Assembly (NCBI RefSeq): GCF_028476545.1
Contig: NW_026731827.1
Location: forward strand, 1,472,001 to 1,536,000
Length of the DNA stretch: 64,000 nt
Direction of reading: 5' to 3'
Origin: Physella acuta
Taxonomy: Eukaryota; Mollusca; Gastropoda; Physidae
The notes under the pieces were generated by a model. That model saw only the letters and a program-made list of their open reading frames with translations, searched no databases and was not told where the DNA came from. Of this stretch, positions 1 to 13,000 are shown piece after piece. Every line of letters starts with the position of its first letter. The first letter of the stretch is position 1. The position numbers and the translations under genes were made by a program.

Positions 1-61
1 TTACTATTTCCATCAAATGCACAGCATTACTTAATTTTCTTTAAATTTCTTGGTTATCACT

Positions 62-1075
62 GTAAGCTCTATTGGTCTCATATCTAAGCCATCCCTACCT
101 TTGGGACAGTTCTGCCAGATGTAAGCTCTATTGGTTTCATATCTAAACTATCCCTACCTTTGGGACAGTTCTGCCAGATGTAAGCTCTATTGGTCACATA
201 TCTAAACCATCCCTACCTTTGGGACAGTTCTGCCAGATGTAAGCTCTATTGGTCTCATATCTAAACCATCCCTACCTTTGGGACAGTTCTGCCAGATGTA
301 AGCTCTATTGGTCTCAAATGTAAGCCATCCTTACCTTTGGGACAGTTCTGCCAGATGTAAGCTCTATTGGTCACATATCTAAACCATCCCTACCTTTGGG
401 ACAGTTCTGCCAGATATAAGCTCTATTGGTCACATATCTAAACCATCCCTACCTTTGGGACAGTTCTGCCAGATGTAAGCTCTATTGGTCACATATCTAA
501 ACCATCCCTACCTTTGGGACAGTTCTGCTAGATGTAAGCTCTATTGGTCTCATATCTAAACCATCCCTACCTTTGGGGCAGTTCTGCCAGATGTAAGCTC
601 TATTGGTCACATATCTAAACCATCCTTACCTTTGGGGCAGTTCTGCCAGATGTAAGCTCTATTGGTCTCATATCTAAACCATCCCTACCTTTGAGACAGT
701 TCTGCCAGATGTAAGCTCTATCTCATATCTAAACCATCCTTACCTTTGGGACAGTTCTGCCAGATGTAAGCTCTATTGGTCTCAAATGTAAGCCATCCTT
801 ACCTTTGGGACAGTTCTGCCAGATGTAAGCTCTATTGGTCTCAAATGTAAGCCATCCTTACCTTTGGGACAGTTCTGCCAGATGTAAGCTCTATTGGTCA
901 CATATCTAAACCATCCCTACCTTTGGGACAGTTCTGCCAGATGTAAGCTCTATTGGTCACATATCTAATACATCCTTACCTTTGGGACAGTTCTGCCAGA
1001 TGTAAGCTCTATTGGTCACATATCTAATACATCCCTACCTTTGGGACAGCTCTGCCAGATGTAAGCTCTATTGGT
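62..1075. repeat. 59-bp minisatellite that repeats the CFAP47 exon-34 5' splice site
   Basis: About 17 head-to-tail copies of a 59-bp unit; one copy near 720 lacks about five bases. Read on the minus strand, each unit carries the last ~40 nt of the adjacent CFAP47 exon (residues IWQ-CPK), its donor (AAAG|GTAGGG or AAAG|GTAAGG), and about 15 nt of intron. The rightmost copy (about 1030-1075) is the real exon end. About six of the other copies carry GTAAGG, a better donor than the GTAGGG of the real exon. The unit is not a multiple of three, and reading past the true donor soon meets a stop. Confidence 0.93.
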
Positions 1076-4000
1076 CTCGTAGTAGTGGTTCATCCAGGCC
1101 AGCAGAATCCTCTCTGGGACGCTGTAAATGTTGCTGGCTAGTGGGTCAGGGTTGACCAGTGGGATGGACACCTCCTTATATGGTGTGGTCAACGCTTTCA
1201 AAGTTTTTTGAGTCACTTTGGACAGGACTAGGATCTAAAATGTATATTGTGCATTGTTAGTTGGTTTAGCATTCCTACAAAAACTATTGATGATGTAGAA
1301 ATTAAGGATAACTTATTAAAATTTTGTCGATCATATAAATAACAAATAATTAAAATTTGTTTAAAAAAAAATATTATTTTTAAAATGTACAAAACAACAA
1401 TTATATTATCAAAGAATTAACTTAAACTAATTAATGACAACAATTTGGCCTCACTTTGAGTATCTGCAAGAGCACGTCTGTCCAGGTTCTTTTAGAAATG
1501 GCCTCAAACATCTCCTCCTCTATGTCATCATCTGCTCGAATTTTGGCAGCATCTTTGGTGTTTCCCTGGCGCAAGAGTTCAAATTTGATGCTCTTCTGTA
1601 GCTGCCTCCAGAGCAGGAAGTCAGCAGGTGGCATCAAGTACTCAGGTTGTATGGCGGCTACACATGCTCCCTGGCACCTGACATATGAAAACATACTTAG
1701 GTGGGGCACTATCACACACTTAGGTGGGGCACTATCAGACACTTAGGTGGGACACTATCACACACTTGGGTGGGGCATTATCACACACTTAGGTGGGGCA
1801 CTATCACACACTTGGGTGGGGCATTATCACACAGGTGGGGCACTATCACACACTTAGGTGGGGCACTATCACACACTTAGGTGGGGCACTATCACACACT
1901 TGGGTGGGGCACTATCACACACTTGGGTGGGGCACTATCACACACTTAGGTGGGGCACTATCACACACTTAGGTGGGGCACTATCACACACTTGGGTGGG
2001 GTACTATCACACACTTAGGTGGGGCAGTATCAAACACTTAGGTGGGGCACTATCACACACTTAGGTGGGGCACTATCACACACTTAGGTGGGGCACTATC
2101 ACACACTTAGGTGGGGTACTATCACACACTTAGGTGGGGCACTATCAAACACTTAGGTGGGGCACTATCACACACTTAGGTGGGGCACTATCACACACTT
2201 AGGTGGGGCACTATCACACACTTAGGTGGGGCACTATCACACACTTAGGTGGGGCACTATCACACACTTAGGTGGGGTACTATCACACACTTAGGTGGGG
2301 CACTATCACACACTTAGGTGGGGCACTATCACACACTTAGGTGGGGCACTATCACACACTTAGGTGGGGCACTATCACACACTTAGGTGGGGCACTATCA
2401 CACACTTGGGTGGGGCACTATCACACACTTAGGTGGGGCACTATCACACACTTAGGTGGGGCACTATCACACAGATGGGGCACTATCACACAGATGGGGC
2501 ACTATCACACACTTGGGTGGGGCTTTAATGCCTTAAGCTTTTTGCAAAAAAAAAAGAAATCTTATAAATGAAAAAAAAAATATTTATCATTTTTTAAAAA
2601 AATGTATTGTAAATCATAATTTTCTTTCGAAAAGTATTTTATGTTATATATTCTACTATTAATATTGAATGTTTGTGTTAGATATTTCTTACCTTAAGAA
2701 TGTCAACAAAGTGCAGTGTTGCCAGTAAATCTGTCGCACACGCTCCACTGGATCAGCAGGTAATGGTGAGTTGATGGGAATACCTGGCATAGGTCTGCCG
2801 CTCAAAAAGCCTATCATATCATAGATGGTCTTGGAGACTTTGTTGAATCCCGTCTTAGCTTTCTGCTTCTTATTTCCTTTGATGTTTGTTTTTGACTGCA
2901 AATCCTCTTTACTCTTTGAATTCTCTGCCGCTGTTTTTTTACTGATGGATCTAAAACAAAAGTACAACAGTTGCATGTCTGCTCTTATTGATTTGTTTTT
3001 TTACTCACCCCACATAACAAATCTTTAATTACCAGCTAATTCTAGCAAATAGCACTCTTTATTCAATAGCTAAGCTTTCCACCAAATACACTTGCATATA
3101 CATGCTCAAGCACCTACATTCTCCACCTAGTAATTGCACTCTCAAGTTCTACCTACTATTTCCCTCTCCACCTAGCACTTATATTCTCCACCACCTAGCA
3201 CTTACACCTCCATCTAGCATTAACACCTTCACCTCAACCTACACTTTCCACCTACCAGCACTTACTCTCTACCATCTAACACAGTGGTTCCCAACCTTTT
3301 TTGAGTGGCGACCCCCTTTTATAAAAAGTAAGTGACCCGCGACCCCCATAGAATTAAAAAGCCGAAATTAGTATGGAAATTAATAAGCACTAAATAAGAT
3401 TTTCTAGTAGACTTTCAATATCAACTACTCTTGATAACTATTTTAATAGCATGAGTAAAATAGCATACTATTCACTAAACCTTCGAGGTTAAGTTTTTAA
3501 TAAAAAAAATTTGTTAACGCCAACCTATGCCATTATAATTATCTTAATTTTGTTTTTAATCGAAGAGCGTAGTGTTGAAAATACATTCTCGAAAAGTCAA
3601 TCAATTTTACATTTGGGTATGAATGGTGAATACTACACCAAAATTGTGTCTGCAGTTTTTCATCTTACTCGGAATCATTCTGCAAATCAAAGGATTTATC
3701 TTGTAATTCATCGGGAATGCTGGCAACATCAAGGGAAGAAGAGAATGGGTAATGCGTAAATGCAGATTCTTCTTTTTTCAGCTCAGAGAAATAGCGATGC
3801 AGTTCGTTTTCAAGAGATTCAAGATGCCCAGAAATCGCTTCTATCAAAATTTTAATTATCTCACAATCAGATTCATCTACCACAGAGTTTCTCAAATTTA
3901 CAATATTTCCAAGATTTATTATCTTTACCGATTTTGAAGCTTTGATAAAAATGCCTCGAGATTATCATGGAAAGTTATAATATTCGTTCATTTTCCCTGA

Positions 4001-7000
4001 AGCTTCAGGTTAAGCTTATCTTGATGTTCGAACACATCTGCTAGGTATGATACTCTCTCCAACTACTCTATGTCGTTTTAAATATACCAAAAAGTCTTGT
4101 TTCCTTTGCACTTCCAAGAACAATTTGATTTCAGATTTCAATTCAAAAACACAATTTACAACATTTCGTTTGACAGCCAGCGTACTGTAGTGTAGAAGAG
4201 CAGAACCTCGTGATCTATATTAATGTTTCTGCTCAGTTCATAGAAGGCTCCAGATTTTATATAATTTACGACTTATACTAGCAATGGACTCTTGATGTTG
4301 ATTGGTTAGGGCAGTGGTTAGGGAGCTAAATCTTTTCTGTTTTCTGAAAGCCCGATTTTGAGCTAAACATAGATGGCGCACCATCCGTATAAACCCCCAC
4401 AGCAGTTTTAACACATTTTAATCATCCAGTTTCAAAAAACGTATTTATTTTCTACATGCTATCTTCACAAAAGAGCAACTCTTCTTTGCTATCATCCGCA
4501 TGAATATAGACACAGACCATCAACTGCGAATACGAACTCATGTCTGTTGATTTATCAACTTGAAAAGCAAACAATGGTGAAAGCTTAATTTCGATAAAAA
4601 TGTGTTATTTAACATTTACGTACATGCAGCGTTTGATGAGATTTTCTCCTATTGTTTTTTTTTTTTTTGCTTGGCATTTTCTATTGCGACTTCATTTGAT
4701 GCTTGCACTAATGCTGGTGAAAACTTCCTATTCGATCAAGACTCTGGCGTTTGCAACTAGCGTCTTACCGACGAAGATTTCATAGATTCATGACTGAGAA
4801 CAACTTTGTACAGTGCGCTTTGTTTCTTATCTATTACATTTCCAGTGATATTAATGAAGCCGAATTTTAAAAATTCTTCTAAATATGTATGTTTTGTTTC
4901 AAATTACTAAGGTTTAGTATACCAGTTGGCGACCCCCCCAGAAAGACCTTCGCGACCCCCAGGGGGGTCGCGACCCCCAGGTTGGGAACCCGTGATCTAA
5001 CACTTACACTCTCTACCTAACACTTACACTCTCCACCATCTAGCACTTACACTCTCCACCCAGCATTTACACTCTCCACCATCTAACACTTACACTCTCC
5101 ACCATCTAACACTTACACTCTCCACCATCTAGCACTTACACTCTCCACCATCTAACACTTACACTCTCCACCATCTAACACTTACACTCTCCACCCAGCA
5201 TTTACACTCTCCACCATCTAACACTTACACTCTCTACCTAACACTTACACTCTCCACCATCTAGCACTTACACTCTCCACCATCTAACACTTACACTCTC
5301 CACCATCTAACACTTACACTCTCCACCATCTAACACTTACACTCTCCACAACCTAGCACTTACACTCTCCACCATCTAACACTTACACTCTCCACCTAGC
5401 ACTTACACTCTCCACCACCTAGCACTTACACTCTCCCCCCAGCATTTACACTCTGCACCATCTAACACTTACACTCTCCACAACCTAGCACTTACACTCT
5501 CCACCATCTAACACTTACACTCTCCACCTAGCACTTACACTCTCCACAGCCTAGCACTTACACTCTCCACCATCTAACACTTACACTCTCCACCTAGCAC
5601 TTACACTCTCCACCATCTAACACTTACACTCTCCACAACCTAGCACTTACACTCTCCACCATCTAACACTTACACTCTCCACCTAGCACTTACACTCTCC
5701 ACCATCTAACACTTACACTCTCCACCCAGCATTTACACTCTCCACCATCTAACACTTACACTCTCCACCATCTAACACTTACACTCTCCACCATCTAACA
5801 CTTACACTCTCCACCCAGCATTTACACTCTCCACCATCTAGCACTTACACTCTCCACCCAGCATTTACACTCTCCACCCAGCACTTACACTCCCACCACC
5901 CAGCACTTACACTCTCTACCTAGCACCTACATACTCCACCTAGCACTTACATTCTCAAGGTCTCTGGAATCAAGATGGGATACGGCCCACCAGGCCAGCC
6001 CTGAGATGCGAACCAGCGCTGGGCAGCCTGCAGGACCTCTGCATGGAACAGCCCCTCCTCTGTACTCTCATCTGGGCACATGGCGGACATTGCCCTGTCC
6101 AGGCTCATCTCCAGTCCCAACTCAGAGTTGAAGGTTATTTTGTTGAGAGCGCCCTCTCTGTGGGCTGGGGTTAAGGAACCTGATTGACAGCCAAAATAAA
6201 GGAGGAAAAAAGTAAAAAAGATATGTTGAAATCTGTAGAACAGAAGTCAATAAACAAAAAAAAATATTATTTTAAACATTGAAAGTAAGTAAATCTCTGC
6301 ATTTTTTGATAACACAGTTTTATTTTATTGCATTTTTTATCATAAATTATTATGATTATAACAAGCCATTTAATGTGTGTATAGGCTGTACCTGACAAGC
6401 CCTTTAATGTGTGTATTAGCTGTACCTAACAAGCCATTTAATGTATGTATAGGCTGTACCTAACAAGCTATTTAATGTGTGTATAGGCTGTACCTAACAA
6501 GCCATTTAGTGTGTGTATAGACTGTAACTAACAAGCCATTTAATGTGTGTATAGGCTGCACCTAACAAGCTATTTAATGTGTGTATAGGCTGTACCTAAC
6601 AAGCCATATAGTGTGTGTATAGGCTTAACCTAACAAGCCATTTAGTGTGTGTATAGGCTGTACCTGAAGCTGTAGACGAGGATTCGTAGCTGGATGTTGA
6701 AATCTGGAAGGTGGAGCTGGTGGCACTGGTGCTGGGGCGGCTGGAGTGAGTGGGGGACAAGCACGGCACAATGTGAGCCTCGCCTGAGCTGACCGAGGAT
6801 GACAGCTCACTCTTCTTTTTGCCTAGCATCTTACGACCCTTGGGGTAGGTACCCTGGGAATGAAGATGGTGTCTTTCAAAAGTTTGTTTCAATTCAAAAG
6901 ACAAATAATAATTGTGTTGACACGCTAGAGAGCACATTATGGCTAAGACACAAATCTCAACTTATGTTGGATGGCTTTGAGTCAACTCAGCTGAGGTGGA

Positions 7001-10000
7001 TACCTGACCAGTCAGGGGGAGGACTGACTGGGATGGCTTTTTGCTGACTACACATTCTTATCACATGCCTGCATCACAGAAACTGGAATATTCAACTTAA
7101 CCTGAATTCTGATGTTTAGGTCTGAAAGGGAACTTGACTGTCAAACACAAATCAAATGACAGTTGTTGATACCTGCGGTCTGAAATGGAACTCAACTTTC
7201 AACACAAATCAAATAAAATTGATACCTGTTCACAGACAATCTGGTGGTCGGAGCGATGTAGGGCAATGAATGGGTAGCAGGTGAGGAGGCAGTTGTCTGC
7301 TGTTGCTGTCACTTGGATTGTTTCCCTGTCAAATAGTTTTTGATTCAATTGAAATTTTTCACACAGATTTTTGTCTATCTTAAAGAAGGGTAGATAACCA
7401 ATTATTTAGTGCACAGAACTCACATGACAAAGAAGAGTTATTTTTAAAATAATACTAACTTCCTTATAATAACATCTAATATTTAAACTCATTAGCAAAA
7501 TACTAACTTAAATAGCTGTCAATTTTTTTTAAATTGCAGTTCCACACATATCTATTAGTGAATGTCTAAATTTCTCATTTTATTTTAAAACAGAGAACTT
7601 ACAAATGAAATCATTTTTTTTTTAAATTTATGGAAATAGTAGAAAAAAAATGGTTGGCCTGTTAACTAATACAAAATTATAATTAAATTAAAATACAACT
7701 ATCTAGTGAGCAAATTTCACTCACACAAGTCCATCCTGATCAGAAAATAAAACCTCTTGACAGAAAGATACTGGACGGGGACTTGAAAAAGTTAACTTGC
7801 ATGGAATAGCACATGGATCAACCTGCGCCTCACTTCCATTGCATGGCATTATTTCTGGCAATGTGAAGATGTATCACAACATTACATTTTAAATGGTTTC
7901 ACAATTTTAGATATTTAAACAGTTTTATTTTATAAATCATCCAAGTATTTTGCTGAAACTATTTTAATTTATATTATTTTGAAAATTTGCATTCAGCTGT
8001 GTCATGTAATCCATTTATAATTAAATTAATTATTTTTAACAAACTTATTTATCTCCATTCCATTCCCATTCAAAAATATTTAAGAATAACACCCCTGTCC
8101 AAACCAACTACACAAGCAGTTAAGGGAATTCTTTTAGTAGTGGCAAGTAAAAACTTATGGATTCAATGTATAGAAAACAATGTCACGCTCAAACAGATAT
8201 CTAAGAACAAGGAAGTTAAAAAAATGCCTGATGATTCTCACCATTTCCTTGAGGAAAATCAACTTTCAGTGGTGTGATGGGTGTTTTATCATCAGCCAAG
8301 ATGTCAGGAAATGTCACAATTATTTTATTTTTTCTGAAAATTCAAAATGCATTTTTTAAAGTCATTATCCAAAATTTTCTTTAAAATATTTTTAAGATTT
8401 CACAATATGCATTAATTTATTGCTCTGAAAATAAATAAAAAATGTGCTTGTATCTTGCAGCTTCATAAAGATACTTAATACTATCCTTTATCCATGATTA
8501 TATGTTATAAGAAGTATTTGAAAGTTACATTAATTAACATTAAATGTTAATTATTTTTAATGATTAACTTTTTTCTTCATGCCATGAAAGAACATTTGCT
8601 AGACAGTTTTACCTCCTGTAGTTAGAGGCCAAGATGGTGAAGTCAATGCTGACCTCAGTGGCCAGGGGTACTGGAGTAAAGAACAGCTTTGGAGGGTTGA
8701 ACCACATTTTGGGGGACTTGAGCTCGCCATAGATTTCTATGAACTGGAAAGGTTTGCTCCAGTTTGAGTTGATGACCACTGGTATTGTCACCTGATACTG
8801 GCCTGCCGATTCTAAAATTTGACAACAAAAAAAGTGATGGAAACCGTTCACACTTTCCCCCCATAAATATTGCATTCAATTTGATACCCTAAAATATACT
8901 TTTTAAGATGACAATGAATTATGCATGAGTTAACAACAAATATTTGCACACTTTTATAGGGTTTTTAATTTTATTAGCAAACAGAACCACAATTAAGTTT
9001 AATTAATGAACTAAAATTGCAAAATAAATGAGCCACGATCTACCCTTTATGGGATAAATATAAAGAACATGAGTCTTTATATAATAAACATTGTTCATAG
9101 AAGAAAGGATTTGTAAAAGGTTAAAAATAATTTCAGGCGTACAGTCAAAATTACTCTAATGTATAATAATGTTACAGATTGAAATAAACTGCCAAACATA
9201 CTAAAACACTTGACACAACTACAGTTTGTTGTCTGACCTGGGCAGAAGTTAATTAGAATTGTCTTGGACTGGCCAGGCTCTAGAGTTCCTTCAATCCCTC
9301 GGCTCTCAGTCAACGCTATAAATGGCAGGCCTTTTTCATGCAGGAACTTGAATGTGCCGTTCTCCAGGTGTTTGTTTTGCTGACTCAGGTCAAAGCCCCA
9401 GGTGAGGGCCTCATTGCTCACATTGGCTACAACTACAGCCTGGTGATAATTAACAAATTACAATCAATGCACAATCAAGGTGAACATTCAACAGTGAATA
9501 CAATGTTGGTGGTTTGTTAATTTTTTTTAGCGCAATTTCCATTCTGGAGAATTGCGTTTATTAACCCGTCATTTCTGGATGTATAAATGTATGAATGTAT
9601 GAATGGATGGATGGATGGATGGATGGATGGATGGATGGATGGATGGATGGATGGATGGATGGATGGATGGATGGATGGATGGATGGATGGATGTGTGTCC
9701 GCAGCTTTAAGTCGTATCTCCTCCTCAACGAAGCAATATCGATGACTAGTTCCAAAAGCAATTATGTTAAGCAAGTTACGAGGATGAACATAGGCTATAA
9801 AAATTCCGGGTTTCTTTCATGGATTTCCCGGAAAAGCCAAAAAACCTCAAAAAAAAGCAGTTTTTTGCCCATATCTCGGCAACCAGACCACTTAGCGACT
9901 TGAAACATGTACCAATCGATTCCTGCCATAATTTAGAACAATATTGCCTAAGAAAGTTTTCAAAAATATTCTTTCGTTCGGTCACAAAATTTTTTTGAAT

Positions 10001-13000
10001 TAATTAAAATTTGGACCGAATTAGTAGGCATTTTTTCCAACCACACCACACGCGTCATCACGTTCAATAGCTGCACCATCACGTTCTATGGCTTCGTCAT
10101 CACGTTCAGTAGCTAGGCGCATAATGGTTTTTAGTCATGTAACTCTATTGTAAATAAAACATGTAAAATACTGAAATTTTTTTTTAATAAAAAACGTTTT
10201 AATAACTAACCAATGATTTTACTAGCCTTGCTCTTGATTTACGCTACGACAGAGCTATTTTTAGATAACATAAGGAAATTGCGCTAAAATTGTCACTAGA
10301 CTTTTTAATTAACTTGTTTTACATTAAAAATTGTTGAAAATAAATTAGTTATAATAAATATAAATTAATTATAACTAATATACTATTATAATTTTTTTAA
10401 AATGTAAATAGAAGTTCTTGTAAAACTAGATGCTCTAAGCAATAAAAAATACTTACTTAACTAAATTTTAAATTAAAAGCTTCAAATTGTTTTCCCCTTT
10501 ACTTCCAAATTGTTTTCAAATAATTATGATCAAAATAGCATTTAGTGTTTAAAACATTATAGATTTAAACATAAAACTGAATTTAACCAAAATATAAATA
10601 TAAATTTTGAAAAGTGTAACCTTTGTGGAGCCCATGGCTATGTTGGTTGAGATGTCATGGAAGTTTAATGGCAACAAGAACTCAATTTTCTTGGCACTAA
10701 GTTGTAAGGGCTGGCGCAGTGCTGTAGCTATCACATGTTTCCTTGGGATGTCACTGGTGGGGGTAACTGGCTTGGGGTTGATGATGTGCATACTTGATGA
10801 TGCACAGCCCCCACTTTGGGCGCGGCTGGAGGGGGCAGGTGTTGTGAAGGGTGCAGGAGATGGATTTGTACCAGATAGCCGGTTAATGACCATTGGGAGA
10901 ACAAAATCATAAGCTGCGACCTAAGTGAGAAAATAAGACACAAAATCATAAGCTGCGTCCTAAGTGAGAAAATAAGAAACCAAATGTGTTTGTTTTTTCT
11001 AAAAAATGTAATATATTTTTTAAAAATAAATTGCATAGGGCAGCTTGTACAATTAAAGACAATATAATTATTCTTTAAATACATATTTAAAAAGCAAATA
11101 TGTTTCCTTTAGGAACTGGATGCATAAGAATCTCTCATACACATCAGCTTCAGCCTTAAGACCAATACTTTAATCTGGAACACAACAGTAGACACTGTTG
11201 CACATCAAAGCTTTTAAAATACACAGACTTGCCCATTTTTTTCCCACTGAGCTTCAAAGTAGATACAATTTCCATTCTGGTTACATGAATGATAGTTTAT
11301 TGACAAAGGGGAAAAGACAAACCTGAACAGGAGTAAAGGTTAGCTCCCCTTCAATCTCCTCCATAGGTTCTAATGATACAGAAACCATGCCAGGATTTAA
11401 TGCCTGGAAGTTGTAGTCCTCTGAAAGCACAAATGTAAACAACTTTTAAACATTATTTAAACATGGCAGTCAGGTTTTTTTCTATTTATTTCATTTATTT
11501 AATTTGACGAAAAAAAATTTTAAATAAAAAAAAATTAGCCTACAAACCTTGTGACTGATATCCAGGAAATGATATAGCAAAATCTTTGTACTTTGTTAAA
11601 TCAATTTCTATTTTACATTTTATGTTTCCCTGAAAAAAAAATAATTTTAAATGTAATTTTTAACACTGTTCCTTAGAAAAATCATAAAGGAAAAGCTAAA
11701 ATGAAAACTAATTTTCTGCAATCTTAAAATATATCATTTAAATTATTCTTATTTAACATATCTGTAGAAGAATATTTAATGTTTTGCAAATATTTTGAGT
11801 ACAGCAACTTGCCTTATTGGTTAAACTAAATGTCATTGATGCAGAGGATCCACAGTAAACACCACCAAAGTTAAAGGACTCCTAAACATGTGATCAGAAA
11901 AAAGTTTACTACTGTGAAAAATGTATTCCAATTATTTTCAATAAGACTTCACATGAAAATTAATTTTTTACATTGATTCAGTTAATGTAAGGTTATAGTT
12001 TTTAAAAAATCAATCTCACAGCATTGATTTTAACAGACGGTGCCTCCACACTTCCCCCAATCCTCAACTCCAGAGTTTTACCACCTTTGATGGAAACCTG
12101 AATTCTCGTGTCAAACTTGATGATTGAGTCTGGGGTCAGGGACACACGTATCTCAGCATTGCCACCAACAGGAACAACTCCATGGACGGGACTGATGGTC
12201 AGGCCAGGTAAAGGGTTGGGGTCAGTGACCTGTAACCAAAACAAACAAGTTTTAAAACATTTACCATCACTGCCCAGCAGTGCTGACAGGTATTAAATTT
12301 TGTCCATTGGTCAGTGGGTCACCTGGAAGTATGCGTGGTTGGTGCCAGAGTTGTGCAGGATTCCAATGCCAACAGAGGTCAGGTTCACTGGAGCTGAACC
12401 AAAGGAAACTCTCTGATCCAGGAAATTTACATTGCTGAAGCAAAGCTGGAAAAAAAATTTCAAATGTAGTTTTTAAAGAAATTTCTCTGTTTTAAGAAAA
12501 GACAGAAATAGTGATACTTATAGGAAAGTAAATATAGAAACATTACACATAAAGTGATACACAGTAATAGTGATATGAAGAGAATGTGATGCTTGGAAGA
12601 AAAGATAAAAAGAACTAATACAAAGGGGAGATAGAGATTTGTCCAATTGTGAGAGCTGTGTTCACTTCTTTAAGCTCACTGTTAAAGCCCTTGGTGTTAT
12701 TCTGTTTGGTAAGCTCAACATTTTCTCAAGCTGGTATTATTTCTTAAAGATTGGAAAAATGTCAGCAAATTCTACGCTTTTGGAAAACTGAAATCTTCCT
12801 TAAATTGATGAAGATTTGATTTGCTACAAATAACAATTGGAGATGTTTTCAAGAGTTTAAAGAGTAAGGGTGTACCTCTGCTTTACAGGATAGGCTGCGA
12901 GACTCCCCGCCATTGACCAGCAGGGTGAAGGAGCCATCCTCAGGGGCCAGGTAGGAGGGGTGCCACACAACCTCACAGTCCAGGTCACAGCCAGGTTCTA

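Noticed and set aside
1-1075. CRISPR-like array of regular repeats
   Set aside because: Units are contiguous with no unique spacers, in a eukaryotic intron; an ordinary minisatellite.
1858-2571. MGHYHTLRW-type repeat frames on the plus strand
   Set aside because: Translation of the 23-bp minisatellite within a CFAP47 intron.
9561-9774. Frames of repeated IHPS or WMDG
   Set aside because: Translation of the (ATGG)n microsatellite.
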